Shown here one piece after another: positions 16,454 through 23,575 of a stretch of 64,000 bases of DNA. The notes beneath the pieces are model-generated. The model had not been told where the DNA came from and searched no databases. It saw nothing but the letters and a program-made list of their open reading frames with translations. Position 1 is the first letter of the stretch. Each line of letters starts with the position of its first letter. Made by a program: the position numbers and the translations under genes. This stretch comes from DASYKT01 sp035995185 (GTDB lineage Bacteria > Acidobacteriota > Blastocatellia > Pyrinomonadales > Pyrinomonadaceae), in contig DASYKT010000027.1 in the NCBI GenBank assembly GCA_035995185.1, forward strand, positions 186,001 through 250,000, given 5' to 3'.

Positions 16454-17353
16454 TCAAAAACTCTCGATATATTTCTTTGTCACTTCTTTCAGCTCCGTGT
16501 ACGACGGGATCACATACAGTATCTTCTGCATATCCGAATAATCGTAACCGGTATTGATCACTTGCTCTAAATTAAACTCGCGGCGTTCCACTTCGTCGCC
16601 GAAGGCGTGTTCGAGCTCGCCGAAACTTGAAAGCAGCCCGGCGCCGTAAGCTTTAAGCTCGCCCTTTTCTTCGATCAAACCGAATTCGACCGTGAACCAG
16701 TACAATCTTCCGAGTTCTTCCAATTGTTTGTCGGTCGCGATGCGCGCGCCGTGGCCGATGAACTGCGAAAAGTCGGCAAAGTTGCGGTTGGTGAACATCG
16801 GAATGTGGCCGATGGCTTCGTGCACGATGTCCGGTTCCGGCGTATATTCCGGCCGCGAAGCGTGGCGGATATACTGCGTCGAAAGCATCGTGCGCCACGA
16901 TAGCCAGCTTAAAAAAGCGCGCGTTTCCACCAGGCCTTCGATCGGCGCCAGGCGAAAATTCGACGTTTCCTTCAAGCGGCGGTTCATCTCCGTCAATTGC
17001 GGAATGCGGTCGTTGGAAATTCCCAGATCGCGTTTCGCCTGCAGATAAAATGCCGAGGCCCGCCGTGCTTGTATCTCTTCCAACTGCCCGGCGACAAATT
17101 TCCAGACACCCTGTTCTTCATCTGAATAATCGACGTCGGTTATCACGCCCGTCTCGCGAAATCTTTTTGAGAGGCCGGCGATGTAATTGCGTCTTTCCAA
17201 ATAGGCCGGATCGCTGGCGCCGGGATGATCAAGATGAAGCTGGTTGATATTCTCAAATTGCATGTCCCGAAATTCGGGTAGGTCTTCATCCTTTATCTCA
17301 TAATTCGAGATGCTAAAAGCAGGTTCGGTTGTCGCGATCGTATCGGTGATCAT
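16454..17353 (-). CDS. phhA: Phenylalanine 4-monooxygenase
   Basis: Tetrahydropterin-dependent hydroxylation of phenylalanine to tyrosine in the cytoplasm, the entry step of this catabolic cluster. The 299-residue length fits the monomeric bacterial type without a regulatory ACT domain. The iron triad is His178 and His183 (PDIVHEAIGHIPMF) with Glu223 (YWFTVEFGLIEE). It is transcribed divergently from an Lrp/AsnC regulator across a 168-bp AT-rich gap and precedes hppD, hmgA and fahA on the same strand. A pterin carbinolamine dehydratase gene, common beside phhA, is not seen nearby. Confidence 0.96.
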   Translation of the reverse strand: MITDTIATTEPAFSISNYEIKDEDLPEFRDMQFENINQLHLDHPGASDPAYLERRNYIAGLSKRFRETGVITDVDYSDEEQGVWKFVAGQLEEIQARRASAFYLQAKRDLGISNDRIPQLTEMNRRLKETSNFRLAPIEGLVETRAFLSWLSWRTMLSTQYIRHASRPEYTPEPDIVHEAIGHIPMFTNRNFADFSQFIGHGARIATDKQLEELGRLYWFTVEFGLIEEKGELKAYGAGLLSSFGELEHAFGDEVERREFNLEQVINTGYDYSDMQKILYVIPSYTELKEVTKKYIESF

Positions 17354-17521
17354 AGGAGCGTCCTCTTCTCTCAGGTTTCGATGCCGGGCTAAAAAATAAA
17401 GTTATCCATGAATAATATATTGTAATAAAACGGGCGCTATAGATTAAATAAGCAAGATTTGGTTTTTATCGCGATTTGCCTTATATTTTAAGTTAATTTG
17501 GCGAATTACTTTAAAATATAA
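17354..17521. promoter_or_regulatory. Divergent control region of phhA and the Lrp-type regulator
   Basis: This AT-rich intergenic region has a striking interrupted palindrome. The 17-bp arms at 17482-17498 (TATATTTTAAGTTAATT) and 17504-17520 match at 15 of 17 positions around a TGGCG spacer. The right arm ends one base before the regulator's ATG, leaving no room for a Shine-Dalgarno sequence. It is a plausible autoregulatory operator for the Lrp-like protein. Promoter boxes for phhA were not assigned with confidence. Confidence 0.6.
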
Positions 17522-17965
17522 ATGTTAGACAGTATAGATTGGAAAATTCTTAAAGAGTTACAGGAAGACGCCCGGACCAGTTTTGCCGAATTGGGCCGCC
17601 GCGTCGGCCTGACCACGCCGGCCGTCATCGAACGCGTGCGCAAACTGGAAGACGCGGCGATCATCACGGGTTACCGGGCTGAGATAGACACGGCGAAGGT
17701 CGGTCTGCCTATCACGGCGTTTATCCGCATGAGCATTTCCGGTGTGGATTACAGCCACATTATCGAAGTCGCCCAGGAATCGAGCGAGGTGCTCGAGTGC
17801 CATCGGGGAACGGGCAACGATTCTTTTATCATGAAAGTGGCGGTCAGCGACGTCAGCCACCTGCAAACTCTCATCGACAAGCTCACTCCGTACGGAATTA
17901 CTACTACCTCGATAGTGCTGTCTTCGCCGGTGCAGAAAAGGGTGATCGAAGCCAAGCCCCGATAA
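17522..17965 (+). CDS. Lrp/AsnC-family transcriptional regulator
   Basis: A 147-residue regulator with an N-terminal AsnC-type helix-turn-helix (residues 1-50, LDSIDWKILKELQEDARTSF to TPAVIERVRKLE) and a C-terminal RAM/ActD ligand-binding domain (about 62-140, with GTGNDSFIMKVAV). Such proteins sense amino acids and often regulate the adjacent divergent operon. Here that is phhA and the tyrosine catabolic genes, so phenylalanine or tyrosine is the likely effector (inference). The start codon follows an AT-rich palindrome with no visible ribosome-binding site, suggesting a leaderless or poorly initiated message. Confidence 0.93.
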   Translation: MLDSIDWKILKELQEDARTSFAELGRRVGLTTPAVIERVRKLEDAAIITGYRAEIDTAKVGLPITAFIRMSISGVDYSHIIEVAQESSEVLECHRGTGNDSFIMKVAVSDVSHLQTLIDKLTPYGITTTSIVLSSPVQKRVIEAKPR

Positions 17966-18051
17966 TTTCCCGCAAGCCCTGCCAAAGACATTCGTTCTTA
18001 CCCTGACTTACTGTGACAAATTTAATTTCTCTCTTCACCCCGGAGCCGTTT

Positions 18052-19605
18052 ATGAAAATTCTTTTGTTTGTTCTTCTGCTGCTTTTTCCACTGCTTATTC
18101 CGCCGGCATTAATTTGCCAGGTAAATGAGGATCTAAAACTTCCTAAACCTGAGGACGTGGACCGTATCGAGATAAGCAATACCAGCAATGTAAATTGGTA
18201 CAAACCGGAAGAACTGCTCAAACTCCTGCCAAAATTTGTCGCGTCCGAAGGGACATATGTTTCTAAAACGCCGCTGCAGCGCGGGACGTTTATCTTAAAG
18301 AACGGTAAAAAGATCACCTGGATGGCGGCTCATACAAATTCAATTTTGCTTTATGACGGTTCAAAAGAACGGCTTTATGTTTTGCCTAAAGAAAAGCAGC
18401 AGGAGACGGCCGGACCGTTTTTTGCGATCTGGGACGCTGACGGCAAAAATGGATTTATCGACATCAACGGCAACGTAGTTCTTAAACCATCCGAGGATGT
18501 ACGCCAATTCAGCGAGGGCCTGGCGCCGGTAAAGATCGGCGACAAGTGGGGCTATGCCGATCTCACCGGCAAGGTCGTGATCGCGCCGCGCTGGAAAACC
18601 TACAATGAGTACAACCCGCCGGTCATGGCTTTTTCCGAAGGGCTGGCGGCGGTCTTCGAATCGGCGCAAGGATATAGTTCGGATGACAACGAATATTGGA
18701 CGTATGAGTGCGGCTACATCGATAAGACGGGCGCATATGTTATTAAACCCGTCAGGCGGCAATGGTGCGGCTCCTTTCACGAAGGCCGGGCAGTGGTAAA
18801 AGTCGATCCGCGCGGACCGGAAAAATTAAAGACCGTCGGCGAGATGGGTTATATCGACACCAAAGGCAATTTGGCGATCCCGCCGAAATTTTTTGAAGCC
18901 GGGGATTTCATGGATGGCTACGCGCTGGTCGGCGACGATTGGGACGAATATCCCAGGCCTAATACCTACCTGATCGATAAAAACGGGAACAAGGCTGCCG
19001 GTGTAAAAGACTGCCGCTGGCGCTACCGGTTTTCCGATGGGCCGGCGCTCGCGTTTTCCGCCACAGAAAAGCGCTACGACGGCTACATCAATGAAAACTG
19101 CGAATATGTCATAAAACTTCCTGCCGGTATGTTTGCAGACCTGGGGGCGTCATATTTCTCGCAGGGACTCGCGGCGGTATACAAACAGCGCGCGCTCCTG
19201 CCCAATGAAGAATCGTATTCCGCCCACCGTCCGAAGACGTGGGGATATATAGATGTCACCGGCAAAATAGCCATTCCGATACAGTATAAAAACGCCGGCC
19301 GGTTTTCCGAAGGCTTTGCGATAGTCGGCCGGGAAATGGATGGCGATACCTATATCGACCTCAAGGGTAATATCGCTTTCGGAAAAAGTTTAAGCAAGGG
19401 AGTATTCGAAAACGGACTGGCTTTTCAAATGCTTCATCTCTGGACCATCGGCGAAAAACCGAACGCCCGTAACATCTATGGTTATATGAACAAGCAGGGA
19501 AAATATGTCTGGCTTTCGCCGCGGGCGGAAAATTATCTCAGCAAAGAATGGATATTGGAAAATTATGTGGGTCCGCAAAAATTTAATTTTCCCGCGCGGC
19601 CGTGA
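18052..19605 (+). CDS. Secreted WG-repeat protein
   Basis: A 517-residue exported protein with a signal peptide (MKILLFVLLLLFPLLIPPA) and a series of WG-type beta-repeats from about residue 125 onward, recognisable as GFIDINGNVVLKP, WGYADLTGKVVIAP, GYIDKTGAYVIKP, GYIDTKGNLAIPP, WGYIDVTGKIAIP and YIDLKGNIAF. WG repeats form propeller-like or extended scaffolds of mostly unknown role. The ATG at 18052 is preceded by GGAG at good spacing and gives a proper signal peptide, so it is preferred to the upstream GTG at 18013. It appears monocistronic. Confidence 0.9.
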   Translation: MKILLFVLLLLFPLLIPPALICQVNEDLKLPKPEDVDRIEISNTSNVNWYKPEELLKLLPKFVASEGTYVSKTPLQRGTFILKNGKKITWMAAHTNSILLYDGSKERLYVLPKEKQQETAGPFFAIWDADGKNGFIDINGNVVLKPSEDVRQFSEGLAPVKIGDKWGYADLTGKVVIAPRWKTYNEYNPPVMAFSEGLAAVFESAQGYSSDDNEYWTYECGYIDKTGAYVIKPVRRQWCGSFHEGRAVVKVDPRGPEKLKTVGEMGYIDTKGNLAIPPKFFEAGDFMDGYALVGDDWDEYPRPNTYLIDKNGNKAAGVKDCRWRYRFSDGPALAFSATEKRYDGYINENCEYVIKLPAGMFADLGASYFSQGLAAVYKQRALLPNEESYSAHRPKTWGYIDVTGKIAIPIQYKNAGRFSEGFAIVGREMDGDTYIDLKGNIAFGKSLSKGVFENGLAFQMLHLWTIGEKPNARNIYGYMNKQGKYVWLSPRAENYLSKEWILENYVGPQKFNFPARP

Positions 19606-19637
19606 TGAAGAGCAGACAGAAGCGTTAACTATTAAAA

Positions 19638-19672
19638 AGCTGTTAGCTGACAGCTATTAGCTTATAGCTAAA
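19638..19672 (+). repeat. AGCTGTTAGCT simple palindromic repeat
   Basis: AGCTGTTAGCTGACAGCTAT followed by TAGCTTATAGCTAAA occurs here and in nearly the same form and orientation at 25752-25789; a shorter relative lies near 13787. It is self-complementary and non-coding. Confidence 0.6.
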
Positions 19673-19704
19673 TGGTTATCTGTAATAAAGATGCAATTAC
19701 TTTG

Positions 19705-20343
19705 TTACCAGGTCTTGTTTCTCTTTTCCGAAAGATAAAAGTGCCATAGCAGCCGGGCGGCGGATGCGCGATGAGGGCGCCATTTTTCCGCGATCTCGAT
19801 AAATTCATCGGAGCCGGGCCGGCGCTCAAGGCCTTTGAGTTTTTGATACGCCGCGTGCAGCGCGATATCGCCGCGCGGCATAATATCCTGCCTTAGCAAA
19901 CACATCAGCAGATAAACGTCCGCCGTCCAATCGCCGACGCCTTTTAACTGCTTCAACGTTTCGCGCACATCGTCGTCAGGCATTGTCTCCAAAGCCTTAA
20001 GAGACAGTTTCCGCGCGAGAATGGTTTCCGCCAGGTTTCGCGCGTAAGCCGTTTTCTGCCGGCTGAACCCGACGGTCTTTAGCTCCGCGTCGTTTAACGT
20101 CAAAAAAGTTTTCGGGGTAAGCTTTCCCAATTTTGCGCACAACTTGTCATGACACGCCTTAGCCGAAGCAAGCGAAACCTGCTGTTCGAGGATGATGTGG
20201 ACCAGTGTGGCAAAACCTGCCGGCCGCGCCCACAAGGGCGGCGTGCCATAGGTTTGATGGATCCGCGCCAGATCGGGATCGGTCTTTATGAGCCTCTTGC
20301 AGGCGGCGACGATATTTTGCTCGCTGAGCGTTTTGATCGACAT
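19705..20343 (-). CDS. DNA-3-methyladenine glycosylase II-type DNA repair enzyme
   Basis: A 212-residue HhH-GPD base-excision glycosylase of the AlkA type, which removes alkylated purines from DNA. The helix-hairpin-helix LKQLKGVGDWTADVY spans about 130-144, and the catalytic aspartate is Asp159 in PRGDIAL. No iron-sulfur cluster cysteines follow, separating it from the EndoIII/MutY groups. It is shorter than E. coli AlkA (282 residues) because it lacks most of the N-terminal domain, as is common in related single-domain enzymes. It stands alone between repeats. Confidence 0.9.
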   Translation of the reverse strand: MSIKTLSEQNIVAACKRLIKTDPDLARIHQTYGTPPLWARPAGFATLVHIILEQQVSLASAKACHDKLCAKLGKLTPKTFLTLNDAELKTVGFSRQKTAYARNLAETILARKLSLKALETMPDDDVRETLKQLKGVGDWTADVYLLMCLLRQDIMPRGDIALHAAYQKLKGLERRPGSDEFIEIAEKWRPHRASAARLLWHFYLSEKRNKTW

Positions 20344-20596
20344 AATATGACGTAAACCCGGGAACCAGAGGCATCCTGCCTGCTAAAGATCGCGTAGCGA
20401 TCTAATGTCCGTATTTATCTCCTACACGGTAGCACGGTAAAAACGGCGTATCAAAATCCTACAAATCATTAGGCAAGCTATCCAAAAGATTTTTTATCTC
20501 ATGATAAACTAAGTGGATAATCACTTTAAGCATATGGCATCTTGTTTGCACTCATTTCCGCCGGGATATAAAAATTGTATTTTTCAAGGAGGAAAA

Positions 20597-20773
20597 ATGG
20601 CGGAAATAGTTGAAAGAGAAAGCACGGCGAGCAATTTTATCTGGGCGCTGGCGTTGATCATTATCGTGGGGATAATTATGGGTTCGCTATATTACGGCGG
20701 GGTCTTTCGCAGTTTGACGAAGGATAAGAAAACGGATGTCGACGTGACTATCACGGCACCCGCCGCGCGCTAA
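20597..20773 (+). CDS. Small single-span membrane protein
   Basis: A 58-residue protein with one transmembrane helix (about 13-34, FIWALALIIIVGIIMGSLYY) and a short charged C-terminal tail ending in DVTITAPAAR. An excellent ribosome-binding site, AAGGAGG at 20586-20592, precedes the ATG at 20597 by four bases and decides the start against a longer upstream frame. No family is recognised. It lies between a glycosylase and a CHAD gene, both on the other strand. Confidence 0.75.
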   Translation: MAEIVERESTASNFIWALALIIIVGIIMGSLYYGGVFRSLTKDKKTDVDVTITAPAAR

Positions 20774-20816
20774 ACATCGGGGCATAAACGGCAAAAAAAC
20801 GAGGCCTCCCACCTTT

Positions 20817-21749
20817 TTATTTTTGCGCGATCGTTTCTCTTAATTTTCCGATGAGGTCTTTTGCTTCCCAATCTTTCCAGAGTTGGAGCGCGACGTTGTA
20901 ATTTTTATTTCGTTTTTTTACCAGCTTTGCGGCGATCCACTTTGCGGCCAGCCCGTCGACGATCAAAACTTTTTTGTTTTCGTGGTTTAACCGCGCAGTC
21001 AGGTCTGTCAGCCAGCCATCGCGATCGTGCACTCTGCCCAGGATCAATTGCATCCTGGCAACCTCTTCGATAAAAGGCTCTGCTTCTTCGCTCCAGCACA
21101 TTCCAAAAAGTTCAAGCGCCGTACGCAGCCGTTTAGAAGCGATGCGGAATTTGTGCAGCGCTTCAAAATCGTAGGCGGTGTAAAGATTGTCACTCAGCTT
21201 GCAGAATTTTTTCAAAATTCTCTCGACGGACTCTCTCCCGACGTCTTCAAAACTTCTTTCGGCATGCGCCCCTTCTTCTACGGCGTGCAGCAGAGCGGTA
21301 AGGTCCGATTCGAGTTCGGCAAAACGTTCCGCGGTCAAAGAATCTCGCAGCTTGTCCCTGGCTGCCTCGCGGCTTTCGTGATGGGCATGAATAAGATTAT
21401 CGATCCCCTGACGAACTATCTCGCTATCGGTTTTGGCGCGCATTTTTCCGAGGGAATCGATAGCCACGTCTTCATCGCGGACGGCGCCCACCCGGTCATA
21501 CATTTTCTTGAGTTGTTTGTTGAAATGTTTGTAATGGTCTTTTTTTAACACGTGGCGCAGATCGCGCATCGCATTACGCATCCGGCGCATTCCCACGCGC
21601 ATATCGTGAATGCCGTCGATGCTGGAAAAATCGAGCGCCGCCGCGCGCAGCGCCGACATCTCTTCAAATCGCGCGCGCAAAATTATCGCCGCGCCATGCG
21701 CAGCGACCATATTACAACTGAGCCCGTTTATCTCGTCCGCTTTTGCCAT
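20817..21749 (-). CDS. CHAD-domain protein
   Basis: A 310-residue all-helical CHAD (conserved histidine alpha-helical domain) protein. CHAD domains bind inorganic polyphosphate through conserved histidine and basic residues. Here the repeats show as IHDMRVGMRRMRNAMRDLR (about 45-64) and the second-half equivalent LHKFRIASKRLRTALELF (about 200-217). No CYTH/triphosphatase domain is fused, so it is a stand-alone CHAD protein, probably associated with polyphosphate granules. It is cytoplasmic, with no signal peptide. Confidence 0.9.
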   Translation of the reverse strand: MAKADEINGLSCNMVAAHGAAIILRARFEEMSALRAAALDFSSIDGIHDMRVGMRRMRNAMRDLRHVLKKDHYKHFNKQLKKMYDRVGAVRDEDVAIDSLGKMRAKTDSEIVRQGIDNLIHAHHESREAARDKLRDSLTAERFAELESDLTALLHAVEEGAHAERSFEDVGRESVERILKKFCKLSDNLYTAYDFEALHKFRIASKRLRTALELFGMCWSEEAEPFIEEVARMQLILGRVHDRDGWLTDLTARLNHENKKVLIVDGLAAKWIAAKLVKKRNKNYNVALQLWKDWEAKDLIGKLRETIAQK

Positions 21750-21811
21750 CTATTTCGAGCCTATAGATTAACATAACTAACTTTTAAGATTTGTAGCATA
21801 ATGAACAAATC

Positions 21812-22453
21812 ATGAGCATTATCGACAAACTTGCCACCTCGCTCGGCCGCCGCGACGAGGTTCCTAATCAGGAACTCGCCGCCTCGATCGCTGCCAAAAA
21901 CGACAAAAAAGCGGTGGCTGAACTGGTCGAAAATTTGGCGAATAAAAACAAAGCCATTCGCTACGATTGTATCAAGGTGCTTTATGAGGTCGGCTATGTT
22001 AAGCCAAAGCTCATCGCCGAGCATTACCAGTCTTTTCTGGCCGGACTCGAAAGCAAGGACAACCGGATGCAGTGGGGCGCGATGACCGCGCTGGGAACCA
22101 TGGTGTCGGAAAAACCCGACGAAATCTTTAAGGTGCTGGGAAAGATCATCGACATCGCCGACAAAGGCTCCGTCATCACCCGCGACCATTGCGTCCACGT
22201 CCTGATAAAACTGACCTCGCTTCCGAAATTCGCGGATAAAACCTTTCCGCTTTTGAACGAACAGCTGCTTTCCGCGCCGACCAACCAACTCCCGATGTAC
22301 GCCGAAAACGCCGCCCCGGTAATTGGCGAAAAATACAGGGATAAGTTTGTGAAGACCCTTACCGCGCGGCTCGGCGATATCGAAAAGGAAAGCAAACGGA
22401 AGAGAGTGGAAAAGGTGATAAAGAAGTTGACGCATCAAATAACCGGTCTGTGA
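21812..22453 (+). CDS. HEAT-repeat-like helical protein
   Basis: A 213-residue protein made of paired helices that resemble HEAT/armadillo repeats, for example KAIRYDCIKVLYEVGYVKP, MQWGAMTALGTMVSEKP and ITRDHCVHVLIKLTSLP. A very basic tail (KESKRKRVEKVIKKLT) ends it. HEAT solenoids mediate protein-protein contacts; no enzymatic motif is visible. It is divergently arranged to the CHAD gene, with 62 bases between starts. A long antisense frame over this gene was judged a shadow. Confidence 0.75.
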   Translation: MSIIDKLATSLGRRDEVPNQELAASIAAKNDKKAVAELVENLANKNKAIRYDCIKVLYEVGYVKPKLIAEHYQSFLAGLESKDNRMQWGAMTALGTMVSEKPDEIFKVLGKIIDIADKGSVITRDHCVHVLIKLTSLPKFADKTFPLLNEQLLSAPTNQLPMYAENAAPVIGEKYRDKFVKTLTARLGDIEKESKRKRVEKVIKKLTHQITGL

Positions 22454-22716
22454 AACACCGCGTTTAATTTTGGCCTCTAAAAATCGTGGCTTCGTGGTGT
22501 TCCATGTTCCATGCCGGTGAGTGAAGGTGGAACACCTGGAACACTTTTGGAACAGAAATCTCGCCGATTTCCCAAATCCGTCGAATATTGTTAAAGAGCG
22601 CTTGCGGCCATCTTGCGCAGGCAATACGGGCGGCTTTCACCGTCAGAAGTATACCAGCGAAGCAAGAGATCAAATCTTGTGGTTTGCAGTGATTTGAGTT
22701 TTCGGTGCGGATTTAG

Positions 22717-23538
22717 TTATTTAAATGTCACCATTACAGATTCCCACGCGGCGATCGGGCAGATGCGTAAACACTTATGCGGGCCGCCGAGTTCCACGCC
22801 GGCGGTCATCATTTTTCCCGCCAATTCATCGGCATTGACCTTAATTGTTGCCGTGCCCTGTCCTTCGATAATCTTTCCATTAGTAACTGTCCAGCTATAT
22901 TTCTCAATGGGCACATTCCCACCGGAGATCTTCACGGAAAAGGTTACCGTCTGGCCCCATTTTACCGTTTCGGCCCCTCTTTCAACCGCAAACGCATAAC
23001 ACTCGCACTCGACCAGGCAGGTTGCGCATTCTCTTATCGTCACGAACCTGGTTATCGTTTTCCCGCAAACGCCGCAACCATCATCGACACCGGCGGTGAT
23101 GGTATATGTGCCCGGTTTTACACCTGATAAATTCCACGTAACATTGACGCCCTGCCCTTCGATCTTTCCGCCGGTGACAGTGTAGGAATAGATCATCGTA
23201 TCGTTTTCCGGGTCCGAGGCTTTAGTGTTTACACTGATCGTCAGATCGTCCGAACAATTCTCCGATGCTTTCGCCTTTGGAGCGCACAATACAAGCTCCG
23301 ATCTATTGAGATCCAGCGAGTCTACGTTTGCCACCTTATTTATCACCATCGGCTGTCCATTCCTTCTCCCTCTTGAAATTTGGAAAGGACCGCTTGTTGG
23401 TTCAGTTGCAACGGTAAAAGGCATAGGACCGGGACTGGGGGACGGGCTGGTTTTCGGCGTTTGCGCAGAGAGATTTTCCACGCTAAATAAAAGCGTTAGA
23501 AATATCGCGAGAATAAAAAATCCAGCATTTTTAGACAT
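22717..23538 (-). CDS. Secreted Ig/PKD-like protein of unknown function
   Basis: A 273-residue exported protein. GAGGTGA lies just upstream of the ATG at 23538, which opens a signal peptide (MSKNAGFFILAIFLTLLFSV, cleaved near LSAQ). A Pro/Ser linker is followed by two Ig-like beta-domains, each with an aromatic motif (YSYTVTGGKIEGQG about residue 125, YSWTVTNGKIIEGQG about 225), typical of PKD-like folds. The middle contains a cysteine-dense stretch (DGCGVCGKT then ECATCLVECECY). This layout occurs in secreted proteins of Acidobacteriota with unknown roles. Confidence 0.75.
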   Translation of the reverse strand: MSKNAGFFILAIFLTLLFSVENLSAQTPKTSPSPSPGPMPFTVATEPTSGPFQISRGRRNGQPMVINKVANVDSLDLNRSELVLCAPKAKASENCSDDLTISVNTKASDPENDTMIYSYTVTGGKIEGQGVNVTWNLSGVKPGTYTITAGVDDGCGVCGKTITRFVTIRECATCLVECECYAFAVERGAETVKWGQTVTFSVKISGGNVPIEKYSWTVTNGKIIEGQGTATIKVNADELAGKMMTAGVELGGPHKCLRICPIAAWESVMVTFK

Positions 23539-23575
23539 AGCCCTCACCTCAATAAAAGTCATTCTACCGGATTTA

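Noticed and set aside
21761..22624. 287-codon antisense frame opposite the HEAT-like gene
   Set aside because: It runs past the HEAT gene into repeat-like sequence and has no start signal; the sense frame shows repeat periodicity.
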